Origin: Caenispirillum bisanense
GTDB lineage: Bacteria; Pseudomonadota; Alphaproteobacteria; Rhodospirillales; Rhodospirillaceae
DNA length: 34,071 bases
Assembly: GCF_900230255.1 (NCBI RefSeq)
Contig: NZ_OCNJ01000022.1
Span: 1-34,071 of the forward strand
Direction of reading: 5' to 3'
Part shown: piece after piece, positions 10,546-18,240 of the stretch
Position numbering within the stretch: position 1 is the first letter of the stretch
Layout: every line of letters begins with the position of its first letter
Notes under the pieces: generated by a model
Database searches by the model: none
What the model was told of the DNA's origin: nothing
The model's input: the letters and a program-made list of their open reading frames with translations, nothing else
Made by a program: the position numbers and the translations under genes

Positions 10546-10941
10546 ATGGACGACGACTACCTCGAAGGCCGCCCGCGCCGTGCCGTCAACGCCGCCCTCG
10601 AGGCGTTGCTCGGCAACAGCTACGTCACGGCGCCGCAGTTCATCCAGCACATGGACGGCGTGGTGGCGGAAGAGGCGCGCGTGCTCTACGGCCGATTCGT
10701 CGGCGAGGTGGACCCGCGCGAGCTGGTGGATCTCGCCCGCATGGCCAGTGCCACCCGCGCCCGCTACGTCGGCACCGCGCTCGCCATGACCCAGGCCAAG
10801 AGCCCGCCCGGCAAGCCGGAAATCGAGGAACTGCGCGAGCTGCGCGAACGCGCCGACGAGCTGGACCGCGCCCTCGACACCATCAAGCGCGCCGCCGCCG
10901 AGGGGCTGATCACCCTCAAGGGTCTCGCCGCCGACCGCTGA
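10546..10941 (+). CDS. Hypothetical soluble protein with a C-terminal charged helix
   Basis: 131 residues, not recognised. It is predicted soluble and largely helical: an N-terminal acidic/aromatic segment (MDDDYLEGRPRR), a central region with FIQHMDGVVAEEARVLYGR, and a C-terminal Glu/Arg-rich helix (about 90-125, EIEELRELRERADELD) that could form a short coiled coil. ATG 10546 has GGGGAC at -6 to -11. It lies between yccF and the SprA-like gene in one direction and could share a transcript with yccF. Codon use matches the neighbours, so I take it as a real gene. Confidence 0.62.
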   Translation: MDDDYLEGRPRRAVNAALEALLGNSYVTAPQFIQHMDGVVAEEARVLYGRFVGEVDPRELVDLARMASATRARYVGTALAMTQAKSPPGKPEIEELRELRERADELDRALDTIKRAAAEGLITLKGLAADR

Positions 10942-11036
10942 CGGGCGCGGGCCGCGTGCAGGGGGCTTCTGTCGCGCGCCCGTTAGGTGTACGCTCTTAC
11001 CCCGAAGTGTAACACGCGCGCCGGAGACCGTGGGCC

Positions 11037-11882
11037 ATGATGACGCCCGCCGTCATGCAGCAGTTGGCCACCAAGCCCACCGCCTTGCCGCCCTCGCCGG
11101 TGCGGCCGGCGGGCGAGCCGCTGTCGACCATCCGCCAGACCGATCTCCGCACCCAGCGGGCACCAGCCGCCGACGCACCGGCGGCCGCGGCGCCGGAAAC
11201 GCCGTGGAGCGCCCCGCTCAGCGGCGAGACGGCGGTCACCGCCCAGCGCCTCGGCCAGCAGACGGCGGCGGAGGAAGAGCCGCCGGCGGACGACGCCGCG
11301 CCGCGGTCCATGCCGGGCGAACTGTCGCCCGAGCAGCAGGCCCGGGTGGCCGAGCTGAAGGCCCGCGACGCCGAGGTGCGCACCCACGAACAGGCCCACA
11401 AGGCCGTCGGCGGCCGCTATGCCGGCGCCCCGCGCTACGAGACGACTCGCGGCCCCGACGGCAACACCTATGCCATCGGCGGCGAGGTGGCGATCGACGT
11501 CTCGCCCGCCGGCACGCCAGACGAGACCATCGACAAGATGATCCAGGTGAAGGCCGCGGCGCTCGCGCCGGCCGAGCCCTCGCCGCAGGATCGCCGAGTC
11601 GCCGCCATGGCCGACGCCCTGCGCCTGCAGGCCATGGCGGAAGCCCGCGCCCAGGGCGCCGCCGAGTCGGACGCCGCCTTCGCCGAGTCGCAAGGCGACG
11701 GGGAGGAGATGGCGCCCTTCGCCCTCGGCGGCGGCGCGGGGGCCGACGTCGTCCCGCTCGCCTACCGCAAGCCGCCCATCCCCATCCTGCTGCACGGCAT
11801 GGCGGCCTATGGCGCCACGCTGGCCATGAACGCCCCCTCGCCCTATGCCCAGCGCGCCGAGCGCTTCGACCTGGTGGCGTGA
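11037..11882 (+). CDS. SprA-like putative metalloprotease (CJM1_0395 family)
   Basis: 281 residues. The N-terminal 95 residues are low-complexity and rich in Pro and Ala. The conserved core (about 96-190) carries [16 protein letters not shown], then HEQAH (117-121, an HExxH zinc-protease motif), [16 protein letters not shown] and an [16 protein letters not shown] end, the pattern of the putative metalloprotease CJM1_0395 (SprA-related) family. Substrate and role are unknown. No signal peptide or membrane helix is visible. ATG 11037 is preceded by GGAG about 10 bases upstream; ATG 11040 follows directly. The gene converges on the AGCS symporter with a 15-base gap. Confidence 0.82.
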   Translation: MMTPAVMQQLATKPTALPPSPVRPAGEPLSTIRQTDLRTQRAPAADAPAAAAPETPWSAPLSGETAVTAQRLGQQTAAEEEPPADDAAPRSMPGELSPEQQARVAELKARDAEVRTHEQAHKAVGGRYAGAPRYETTRGPDGNTYAIGGEVAIDVSPAGTPDETIDKMIQVKAAALAPAEPSPQDRRVAAMADALRLQAMAEARAQGAAESDAAFAESQGDGEEMAPFALGGGAGADVVPLAYRKPPIPILLHGMAAYGATLAMNAPSPYAQRAERFDLVA

Positions 11883-11897
11883 CGCCGCCGCGCCGAC

Positions 11898-13238
11898 TCA
11901 GCCCTTGCGGGAGAAGTAGGCGCGCGAGGCGGCGAACACCACGCCCGACAGGGCCAGCAGGGCGATCAGGTTGGGCACGGCCATGAGGGCGTTCATCACG
12001 TCGGCCACCAGCCACACCACCTCGAGCTTCGCCGTCGCGCCGACATACAGCGCCACCACCCACAGCAGGCGGTAGGGCAGGATCGCCCGCACCCCCAGCA
12101 GGTAGACCGCCGTGCGCTCGCCGTAGTAGGCCCAGCCGAGCACGGTGGTGAAGGCGAAGACCACGAGGCCGAAGGTGACGATCAGCTCGCCGCCCTCGAA
12201 GCCGGCGCCGAAGGCCGCCGCCGACAGGGCCGCGCCGGTCTCACCGCTGGTCCACAGGCCGCTGGTCAGGATCACCAGCGCCGTCATGGTGCAGACCACG
12301 ATGGTGTCGATGAAGGTGCCGAGCATGGCGACGGTGCCCTGGCGCACCGGCTCGCGGGTGCGGGCGGCGGCGTGGGCGATGGGGGCGGAGCCGAGGCCGG
12401 CCTCGTTGGAGAAGATGCCGCGCGCCACGCCGAAGCGGATGGCGGCCCACACCGCCGCGCCGGCGAAGCCGCCGGTGGCCGCCGTGCCGGTGAAGGCGTC
12501 GCCGACGATCTGCGCCAGCACACCCGGCACCTCGCCGATGTTGACCAGGATCACCGCCAGCGCCCCCAGCACGTAGACGATGGCCATGAGCGGCACCAGC
12601 GCCTCGGCCACCTGGCCGATGCGCTTGACGCCGCCGATGATGACCACGAAGGCGAGCACCGCCATGGTGATGCCGGTCCAGCCCTTGGGCACGCCGAAGG
12701 TGGTCTGCATCACGTCGGCGACGGAATTGGCCTGCACCGTATTGCCGATGCCGAAGGCGGCGACGGTGGCGAAGAGGGCGAACAGCCACGCCAGCCACGC
12801 CCACTTCCGCCCCATGCCGTTGCGGATGTAGTACATGGGGCCGCCGATGTATTCGCCCCGCGCGTCGGTCTCGCGGTAGGTGACGGCGAGGACGGCCTCG
12901 GAATACTTGGTCGCCATGCCGACCAGGGCGGTCACCCACATCCAGAACACCGCCCCCGGCCCGCCCAGCGCGATGGCGGTCGCCACACCGGCGATGTTGC
13001 CGGTGCCGACGGTGGCCGCCAGCGCCGTGGTCAGCGCCTGGAACGGGCTGATGTCGCCGTCCTCGCCGGCCGGCGCGGTGCGGCCGGCCAGCGTCATGCG
13101 GATGCCGTAGGGCAGCTTGCGCTGCGGCAGGAAGCGCAGGCCGACGGTCAGCCACAGGCCGGTGCCGAGCAGCAGCACCAGCATGACCGGCCCCCACACC
13201 ACGCCGGAAATCTCGCCGAGCAGAGTCCTGAAGTCCAT
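11898..13238 (-). CDS. AGCS family sodium:alanine/glycine symporter
   Basis: 446 residues, the normal size for AGCS (TC 2.A.25) transporters, which import alanine or glycine with Na+. The family signature is clear at 68-140: ALTTALAATVGTGNIAGVA, then GGPGAVFWMWVTAL, KYSEAVLAVTYRE and GGPMYYIRNGMG. Later stretches include FSNEAGLGSAPIAHAAA and FGLVVFAFTTVLGWAYYGE, with about ten or eleven membrane helices. I start at ATG 13238 because GGAGGGA lies 7 bases upstream; the open frame upstream of it is not translated in homologues. The exact substrate cannot be read from the sequence. Confidence 0.93.
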   Translation of the reverse strand: MDFRTLLGEISGVVWGPVMLVLLLGTGLWLTVGLRFLPQRKLPYGIRMTLAGRTAPAGEDGDISPFQALTTALAATVGTGNIAGVATAIALGGPGAVFWMWVTALVGMATKYSEAVLAVTYRETDARGEYIGGPMYYIRNGMGRKWAWLAWLFALFATVAAFGIGNTVQANSVADVMQTTFGVPKGWTGITMAVLAFVVIIGGVKRIGQVAEALVPLMAIVYVLGALAVILVNIGEVPGVLAQIVGDAFTGTAATGGFAGAAVWAAIRFGVARGIFSNEAGLGSAPIAHAAARTREPVRQGTVAMLGTFIDTIVVCTMTALVILTSGLWTSGETGAALSAAAFGAGFEGGELIVTFGLVVFAFTTVLGWAYYGERTAVYLLGVRAILPYRLLWVVALYVGATAKLEVVWLVADVMNALMAVPNLIALLALSGVVFAASRAYFSRKG

Positions 13239-13341
13239 GCGTCGATCCCTCCGTCGCACCACGGGAAAGGGCAGAGCGGTGACACAACGCAGGGAGAAGC
13301 CGAAAGGGCCGCTTCGGGGTCGTCGATGGGGGCGATCGGGG

Positions 13342-13737
13342 TTACAGGTGGAGGATCGGTCCCGGATAGCGCGCGATTGCGGCATCTGCCGTCACCAGCG
13401 TGGCACCTTCCACTTCCGCCTGGGCGATCAGCATTCTGTCGAAGGGGTCGCCATGCAGGTGGGGCAGGCGGAGCACGGCGATGGCGTGCTCGGACAGGAT
13501 GGGGATTTCCCGGTAGCCCCGGTCGAGCCATGCTCGGCGCAAGACGCGCGGGTCCGGTGCCCGGAAGTCCGCGCGGCCAAGGCCGAGCTTGATCGCCACC
13601 TCCCAGAGCGACACGACGCTGAAGGCCGGGGTATTCCGCGTGTCCTTGATGAGGTCGAGCGCCCGGCGACCGAGTCGCTCCGGTTGACCTGCTGCCCAGA
13701 GGAGGATGTGCGTGTCCAGTAGAAGCAGACCAGGCAC
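13342..13737 (-). CDS. PIN-domain toxin (VapC-like ribonuclease)
   Basis: 131 residues. The PIN-domain acidic residues are in place: D8 (LLLLDTHILLW), E47 (SLWEVAIK), D100 (GDPFDRMLIAQA) and D118 (LVTADAAI). PIN toxins are Mg2+-dependent RNases that inhibit translation. This one is of the Sll0205-like group that pairs with Phd-type antitoxins. The start is GTG 13737, one base after the antitoxin stop (TGA C GTG), the tight spacing expected for translational coupling. An upstream in-frame start at 13776 would lie inside the antitoxin and is unlikely. The locus is visibly less GC-rich than its surroundings, consistent with transfer. Confidence 0.9.
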   Translation of the reverse strand: MPGLLLLDTHILLWAAGQPERLGRRALDLIKDTRNTPAFSVVSLWEVAIKLGLGRADFRAPDPRVLRRAWLDRGYREIPILSEHAIAVLRLPHLHGDPFDRMLIAQAEVEGATLVTADAAIARYPGPILHL

Positions 13738-13738
13738 G

Positions 13739-13978
13739 TCAACTGCCCTCGAACAGTCGTCGGATTTCCTCGGCACCCATGGTGTCGAAATCGTCCGGCA
13801 CGTCGATGGAGCCGATCATGAACCCGACGCGGCTCAGAGTCGCGTCTTCCTCCGTCAGCGGGACGACCTTGACCATCGGGCGGCCAGCCTTTGCGATGAT
13901 GAAGGGTTCGCCGGCCGCAGCTTCCTCGACCAGCCGCGACAGGTTCGTCTTGGCGTCATGCATGTTGACCGAGCGCAC
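13739..13978 (-). CDS. Phd/YefM-family antitoxin
   Basis: 79 residues. The N-terminus (MRSVNMHDAKTNLSRLVEE) and the GEPFIIAKAGRPMVKVVPL segment are the classic Phd/YefM DNA-binding half. The C-terminal tail (about 50-79, FMIGSIDVPDDFDT and EEIRRLFEGS) is the part that wraps the PIN toxin. GTG 13978 is the start, with a near-perfect GGAGGAGG 7 bases upstream. The gene precedes the toxin and should autoregulate the pair from the promoter at 14013-14041. Confidence 0.92.
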   Translation of the reverse strand: MRSVNMHDAKTNLSRLVEEAAAGEPFIIAKAGRPMVKVVPLTEEDATLSRVGFMIGSIDVPDDFDTMGAEEIRRLFEGS

Positions 13979-13998
13979 GGGCAGCCTCCTCCAAACCG

Positions 13999-14041
13999 AA
14001 CTAAGTTCAGTTAGTTTAGGTCGTCCGGGATCGACTGCCAA
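13999..14041 (-). promoter_or_regulatory. Promoter and operator of the toxin-antitoxin pair
   Basis: On the minus strand, TTGGCA (14041-14036) and TAAACT (14018-14013) are separated by exactly 17 bases, a convincing -35/-10 pair in GC-rich DNA. An inverted repeat (AACTAA, 13999-14004, with TTAGTT, 14011-14016, six bases between) overlaps the -10, where an antitoxin or toxin-antitoxin complex would block transcription. The -35 lies within 6 bases of the 3' end of the upstream glycosyltransferase gene. Confidence 0.6.
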
Positions 14042-14046
14042 GACGC

Positions 14047-14997
14047 CTACCCCCGCACCACCCCGTCCAGCGCCGCCGCCACCTCGTCGGCCGGCAGGTC
14101 GCGCAGGTGGGGGCGTTGCAGGGTGACCACCTGGTCCGCCCACGGGCGGTTTTCCACCGGGTCGGATTCGGCGGAGAACAGAACCACGCTCGGGCAGCCC
14201 GCCACCGCCACCAGGTGCATCGGCCCCGTGTCGTTGCCGACCGCCCCGGCGGCGCGGCGGGCGAGGCTCGCCAGCTGGCCGAAGTCGGTCCGGCCGCGCA
14301 ACGACAGTGCCTCGGGCACCGCCAGGGCTATGGCGTCGAGGACGTCGGCCTCCTTGTCGGTGCCGACGAGCACCGGCGTCAGGCCCTGGCCGAGGCAATG
14401 GCGGGCGAGGCTGACGTAGGTGGCGACGGGTGCCCGCTTGGCCGGGCGCTGCGGCGCGCCGCCGGGCACCAGCAGCACGAAGCGCTCGGGCAGCGGCGGC
14501 AGCGGCGTCAGGTCGCCGTGCAGGAACCCCAGGTCGGGATAGGGCGGCACGGTGATGCCGGCGACGCGCAGTTGGTCGGCGTAGCGCACGGCGGCATGGC
14601 GACGCGGCTCGCGCGGGTCGGCGATGTAGAAGGTGGCGCCGGGGAAGATGCCGCTCCACTCCAGCCCCGGCCGGCCGAACCGCAGAACGTGGAAGAACAG
14701 CCGCGTGCGGTCGTTGCGCTGCAGGTCGTAGACGCGGTCGAAGCGGGCGCGCCGCAAATCCAGCGCCAGCCGCACCTGACCGGCGAAGCCCGACGGCCGG
14801 CCGTCGCCGCGCACGGCGTCGAACAGGCCGCTCGCCTCCGCCAGCCCGACGAAGGGCGGCGTGGTCAGCAGGGTGAGGTGGGCGTCCGCATGGGTCTGCC
14901 GGATCGCCTTCATGGCCGCCAGCGCCACCACGAAGTCGCCGAAGGCCCCCAGCTTGACGACCAGGATGCGGCGGGGCGACGGGGCGGAGGACGACAT
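14047..14997 (-). CDS. Glycosyltransferase family 9 (heptosyltransferase-like)
   Basis: 316 residues. N-terminal ILVVKLGAFGDFVVALAAM is the GT9 nucleotide-sugar-transferase start, and GNDTGPMHLVAVAGCPSVVL (about 251-270) is the signature near the ADP-heptose site. LLVPGGAPQRPAKR and VLVGTDKEADVLDAI are also typical. GT9 enzymes add heptose or related sugars to the lipopolysaccharide core on the cytosolic face of the inner membrane; the sugar and acceptor here are not known. ATG 14997 (MSSSAPSP) is preferred to an upstream frame start at 15060, which would add a basic tail not seen in the family. It is isolated from other LPS genes. Confidence 0.88.
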   Translation of the reverse strand: MSSSAPSPRRILVVKLGAFGDFVVALAAMKAIRQTHADAHLTLLTTPPFVGLAEASGLFDAVRGDGRPSGFAGQVRLALDLRRARFDRVYDLQRNDRTRLFFHVLRFGRPGLEWSGIFPGATFYIADPREPRRHAAVRYADQLRVAGITVPPYPDLGFLHGDLTPLPPLPERFVLLVPGGAPQRPAKRAPVATYVSLARHCLGQGLTPVLVGTDKEADVLDAIALAVPEALSLRGRTDFGQLASLARRAAGAVGNDTGPMHLVAVAGCPSVVLFSAESDPVENRPWADQVVTLQRPHLRDLPADEVAAALDGVVRG

Positions 14998-15125
14998 GGC
15001 GGGACCGGATCGATTGCGGCGGACCGACCGTCTATAGCGGACCCGGCGCCTGTCTGTCACGGCCGGGCATCGTCCGCCCGCGGCGGCGCCGCGGGGCCAC
15101 TCTCTTCGCCCCCCTCATGCTAAAA

Positions 15126-15178
15126 TTCATGTTTATCGTGAAAAACAGCTTGCGAAGCATGATCCGCAGCGCTAGTGT
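15126..15178 (+). promoter_or_regulatory. Possible promoter and operator of the DUF2975/XRE pair
   Basis: An AT-rich patch upstream of the DUF2975 gene holds an imperfect inverted repeat, TTCATG (15126-15131) and CGTGAA (15137-15142). Downstream, TTGCGA (15150-15155) and TAGTGT (15173-15178) are 17 bases apart and could be a weak -35/-10. The downstream XRE regulator could act here. The match is modest, so this is tentative. Confidence 0.3.
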
Positions 15179-15208
15179 TCCGGCATCGAACGAACCCCGA
15201 GGTGGGAC

Positions 15209-15721
15209 ATGACCTCCGTCGAAATCTACAGCCGGCGCCTGGCGCGGCTGGTGCGCGTGCTGATCTGGCTGGTGCCCGTCGGTTGGACAGTCCTGATGGC
15301 GGTCGCGCTGCTGACGGGCAACGTCGCCCTGCCAGAAGGCTCGCGACCCGCCGCCGAGCTGAGCTGGCAGTCGCGCGCCGCCGTGGCCGTCCTCGGCACG
15401 GCGCACGTGGTGGTGCTGGAGGTCATCCTGCTCACCCTGCACGCGCTCTTGCGGCTCTATGCCGCCGGCCGGGTCTTCGTGCCCGAGGCGGCAGCGGCCA
15501 TCCGGCGCCTCGGCGTGCTGCTGCTCGTCTTCGTCGGCGTGGATGCGGCCGCGGTCGCCCTCATCGGACCAGCGCTATGGCTGTTCGAGCCCATGGCCGA
15601 GCCGCCCGTCTACCTGGAGTTCCAGGTGACGCCCTTCTTCATCGGGCTCGTGGTCATCCTGCTGGCGCGCATCATGGCGGAAGCCTGCCGCATGCGGGAA
15701 GACCTGGACCTGACCGTGTAG
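15209..15721 (+). CDS. DUF2975 family membrane protein
   Basis: 170 residues with four membrane helices (about 16-36, 57-80, 102-125, 139-160). LLRLYAAGRVFVPEAAAAIRRLG, between helices 2 and 3, is the DUF2975 signature (L..LY..G..F...A...IR.LG). The function is unknown. DUF2975 genes are commonly followed by a small Cro/CI-type HTH gene, as here (12-base gap), suggesting a coupled membrane protein and regulator unit. ATG 15209 has GAGGTGGG 4-11 bases upstream. Confidence 0.87.
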   Translation: MTSVEIYSRRLARLVRVLIWLVPVGWTVLMAVALLTGNVALPEGSRPAAELSWQSRAAVAVLGTAHVVVLEVILLTLHALLRLYAAGRVFVPEAAAAIRRLGVLLLVFVGVDAAAVALIGPALWLFEPMAEPPVYLEFQVTPFFIGLVVILLARIMAEACRMREDLDLTV

Positions 15722-15733
15722 ACGGAGGACCGC

Positions 15734-15964
15734 GTGTCGATCGTCGTCAACCTGGACGTCATGCTCGCCCGCCGCAAGATGAAGCTGATGGACCTGGCGG
15801 CGGCGGTCGGCATCTCGGTGCAGAACCTGTCCACCCTGAAAACGGGCAAGGCCCGCGCCGTGCGGTTCTCCACCCTGGCCGCCCTGTGCCGGGTGCTGGA
15901 CTGCCAGCCCGGCGACATCCTGGAGTACCGCGACGACGGCCTCGATCAGCCGCCCGACGACTGA
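15734..15964 (+). CDS. YozG-type Cro/CI helix-turn-helix regulator
   Basis: 76 residues, nearly all a single XRE HTH_26 domain: MSIVVNLDVMLARRKMKL, LMDLAAAVGISVQNLSTL (helices 2 and 3), then FSTLAALCRVLDCQPGDILEY. The VNLD..LA.RKM start and C-x-PGDILEY end are those of the small YozG-like regulators found beside DUF2975 proteins. GTG 15734 is the start, with GGAGGAC 4-10 bases upstream. It most likely controls its own operon. The following 15965-16190 shows no gene or clear signal, only Pro/Arg-coding GC-rich DNA. Confidence 0.9.
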   Translation: MSIVVNLDVMLARRKMKLMDLAAAVGISVQNLSTLKTGKARAVRFSTLAALCRVLDCQPGDILEYRDDGLDQPPDD

Positions 15965-16190
15965 CGGCGCCGCCGCCGCATCCTGATCCCCGACCCGACG
16001 ATGCCCGTCCGGCCAGGTCACCCGACCACCGGCGAGCCCCGCCCTCTGCCCGCGCCCGCCCCCATCGGCGCCGGCAGATCCCCCGCCTCCGCCGCCGTCG
16101 CCACCCCGGCGCGGCGCGATGTCCCCGATCCACCGCCGCGCCGTCGGCGGCGGAGGCGGTTCCCTTCCTGCGTCCTGAAAGGAGCCTTCC

Positions 16191-16583
16191 ATGTCCCACA
16201 TGCTTCGCCGCGGCCTCGCCGCCGCCGCCTTCACCGCCACCCTGTCTGCCTGCGCGGTGCCGACGCCCTCCGCCCCGCTGGCGGCGGCGGACCGTCTGGC
16301 GGCGCCCGAGGTGGCGGCGCTGGTGCAGAACGGCGCCACCTTCCGCTCCACCGTCAACCCCGTGGTCTACCGCCTGCAGTCGGGCGGCGCCCTGCGCATC
16401 GAGGTGACGGCGGGCAACCAGACCATCCCCGGCACCTGGCAGCGCAGCGGCGACCGCCTGTGCATCACGCCCGACCGCGACACCCAGGCGTGCTACGTGG
16501 TCGCCACCGCCGCCGGTGGGCGCTACCGCTTCCAGGACACCGCCAGCGGCCAGGTGTCGGAGGACTTCGAGGTGGTGCGATGA
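16191..16583 (+). CDS. Hypothetical lipoprotein
   Basis: 130 residues. Signal peptide with lipobox TLSAC (lipidated C21), followed by a flexible Pro/Ala segment and a small beta-rich domain (about 40-130) with NGATFRSTVNPVVYRLQ, IPGTWQRSGDRLCITP and ACYVVATAAGGRYRFQD. Two cysteines (in RLCITP and QACYVV) may form a disulfide. I do not recognise a named family. The layout resembles small envelope proteins with a single 'term G(T/R)W...D.LC......CY' fold. ATG 16191 follows GAAAGGAGCC. It overlaps the next tiny gene by four bases. Confidence 0.75.
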   Translation: MSHMLRRGLAAAAFTATLSACAVPTPSAPLAAADRLAAPEVAALVQNGATFRSTVNPVVYRLQSGGALRIEVTAGNQTIPGTWQRSGDRLCITPDRDTQACYVVATAAGGRYRFQDTASGQVSEDFEVVR

Positions 16584-16675
16584 AGCCGCGCCGCCCCGAC
16601 TGGGGCCTGGCCCTGGGCTGGGCGCTGGTGGCGGGCGGCGCCGCCCTCGCGCTCGCCGGCCTCGTGCAGGCGTGA
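16580..16675 (+). CDS. 31-residue membrane peptide coupled to the lipoprotein gene
   Basis: The ATG at 16580 overlaps the lipoprotein stop as ATGA. The product, 31 residues, has a basic N-terminus (MKPRRPDWG) and a single membrane helix (about 9-30, LALGWALVAGGAALALAGL). The coupling, positive-inside charge pattern and precise stop before the next gene support it, but so short an open frame in GC-rich DNA can occur by chance. Function unknown. Confidence 0.4.
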   Translation: MKPRRPDWGLALGWALVAGGAALALAGLVQA

Positions 16676-16680
16676 CCGCC

Positions 16681-17319
16681 TCAGTACCGCACCAGCATGC
16701 TCCAGTCGCCGGGCAGATAGCCGGTCAGCACGGTCGTTTCCATCCCCGCCGCCTCGAAGGCGTCGCGGAAGGCGGCGGGGGTGGTGTAGAACATCAGGCG
16801 GTCGGGCCGTGGATGGTCCGTCCCCAGCATGTTGAAGGCGAAGCCGCGGCGGCAGCGGGCGGCGAAGGCGGTCAGGCGCTCGATCACCTCCGCCCGCCAG
16901 TCGTCGGGATCGGCGCCGGCCAGCACGTTGAAGGTGCCGGAGGCGAAGCCGTAGTCGGCGTCGTCGGTCGCTTCGTCGGCCAGCAGGAAGGCGGCGCGGT
17001 GGTCGCGGATGGCCTCGCGCGCCCGCGCCACCATGGCCGGCGTCATGTCGTAGCCGACGTAGCGCGTCACCCGCACGTCCGGCAGCCGCAGCAGGAAGGG
17101 GAACAGCGCCCCGTAGCCGCAGCCGAGATCGTTGACGGAGACCGCCGCGCCGCGCGGCTCGCCCTCCATCACCCGCACCAGCTGGGCGAAGCGCAGCAGT
17201 TGCCCGCGCCCGTCGCGCCAGCCCACGCCCTTGGCGCGGGTGCCGTGACGCCGCACCGCCAGCGTGTAGAGCCAGCGGATGCGGGTGTCGCGGTCGTCGA
17301 CCTCCTGCTCGTCCGACAC
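16681..17319 (-). CDS. Class I SAM-dependent methyltransferase
   Basis: 212 residues. Motif I is VNDLGCGYGALFPFL (about 62-76), followed by YVGYDMTPAMVARAREA (acidic residue D91 of motif II) and DYGFASGTFNVL (about 122-133), a Rossmann-fold methyltransferase. The N-terminal lead (DTRIRWLYTLAVRRHG, AKGVGWRDGRGQLLRF) resembles methyltransferases near sugar or small-molecule genes. The substrate is unknown. GTG 17319 starts 11 bases after the fructosamine-kinase stop, with only a weak GGGG site, so the gene is probably translated from the same transcript as the kinase. Confidence 0.82.
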   Translation of the reverse strand: MSDEQEVDDRDTRIRWLYTLAVRRHGTRAKGVGWRDGRGQLLRFAQLVRVMEGEPRGAAVSVNDLGCGYGALFPFLLRLPDVRVTRYVGYDMTPAMVARAREAIRDHRAAFLLADEATDDADYGFASGTFNVLAGADPDDWRAEVIERLTAFAARCRRGFAFNMLGTDHPRPDRLMFYTTPAAFRDAFEAAGMETTVLTGYLPGDWSMLVRY

Positions 17320-17330
17320 CGGCGACCCCG

Positions 17331-18197
17331 TCAGCCCAGGAACCGGTCGAGGGTGCGGTCCACCGCCGCGACGTAGGACCCGCCGAACAGCCGTACGTGA
17401 ACCAGCAGGGGATAGAGGTTGTAGAGGTCGCGCCGCTCCTCCATGAAGCCCGGCGCCAGCGGCCGGATCTCGCCGTAGCGGCGGAAGAAGGACTCGCCGA
17501 AGGTGCCGAACAGGGTCGAGAAGGCCAGCTCGATCTCGGGGTCGGCGTAGTAGATGGCAGGATCGATGAAGCCGGCGATGCCGGTCGGCCCGCACAGCAC
17601 GTTGCCCGTCCACATGTCGCCATGCACGAGGCCCGGCCGCTCCGGTTCCGTCAGCCAGCGGTCGAGCCGGCCGGCCAGGATGTCCACCCGGTCGCGCAGG
17701 GCGGCGGGCAGGCGCCCGGCGGCGTGCGCCTCGGCGGCCATGTGGCGCAGCCGGTGGTCGCGGAAGAAGTCGAGCCACGACGGCGTCTGCGGGTTGGGCT
17801 GGCGCAGGCCGCCGATCATGGTGTCGCGCTCGAGGCCGTAGGTCGGTGCGGTGATGGAATGAAGATCGGCCAGCATCTCCGCCGCTTCCTGCTGGCAGAC
17901 CGAGGTGACCGAGCCGCTGCCGCGGGTGTCGATCCAGCTCATGACCAGCAGGCCGGGCTCGGCGTGCAGCACGCGGGGCACCGGCAGGCGGGTGCGTTCC
18001 CCGAGGTAACGCAGCATCCAGCCTTCGGTGTCGAGGCCACCGGTGGCGGGATCGGCGATCTTGACCACCACGGCGCCGCCGTCGACGAGGTCGGCCTTGG
18101 CGACATCGCCGACACAGCCGCCGCCCAACGGGCGGATGGCCGTCACCTCGCGTCCGAGCACCTCGGCGACGCGGTCCTGCAGAGTCGTCATGGACAT
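17331..18197 (-). CDS. Fructosamine/ribulosamine-3-kinase family protein
   Basis: 288 residues, the usual size for the Fructosamin_kin family (APH-like kinase fold). Visible are the Gly-rich loop IRPLGGGCVGDVAKA (21-35), nucleotide-binding K46 (VVVKIADP), catalytic LVHGDMWTGNVL (190-201, D194) and metal-binding D212 in GFIDPAIYYADPEIELAF. Family members phosphorylate the sugar of fructosamine, ribulosamine or erythrulosamine adducts on lysine, which then fall off, repairing glycated proteins. Bacterial members favour ribulosamine or erythrulosamine. ATG 18197 is chosen because GGAAGGAGG lies 8 bases upstream; GTG 18206 would overlap that site. It is preceded by the phosphatase gene 43 bases away in the same direction. 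Confidence 0.9.
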   Translation of the reverse strand: MSMTTLQDRVAEVLGREVTAIRPLGGGCVGDVAKADLVDGGAVVVKIADPATGGLDTEGWMLRYLGERTRLPVPRVLHAEPGLLVMSWIDTRGSGSVTSVCQQEAAEMLADLHSITAPTYGLERDTMIGGLRQPNPQTPSWLDFFRDHRLRHMAAEAHAAGRLPAALRDRVDILAGRLDRWLTEPERPGLVHGDMWTGNVLCGPTGIAGFIDPAIYYADPEIELAFSTLFGTFGESFFRRYGEIRPLAPGFMEERRDLYNLYPLLVHVRLFGGSYVAAVDRTLDRFLG

Positions 18198-18240
18198 GGC
18201 CGCCACCTCCTTCCCCTGATGTGGGTGCGGCCCGGTCGCC

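Noticed and set aside
13979-14659. Upstream extension of the antitoxin frame into the GT9 gene
   Set aside because: It is antitoxin frame read through the promoter and antisense/alternate frame of GT9; family members start at the GTG used here.
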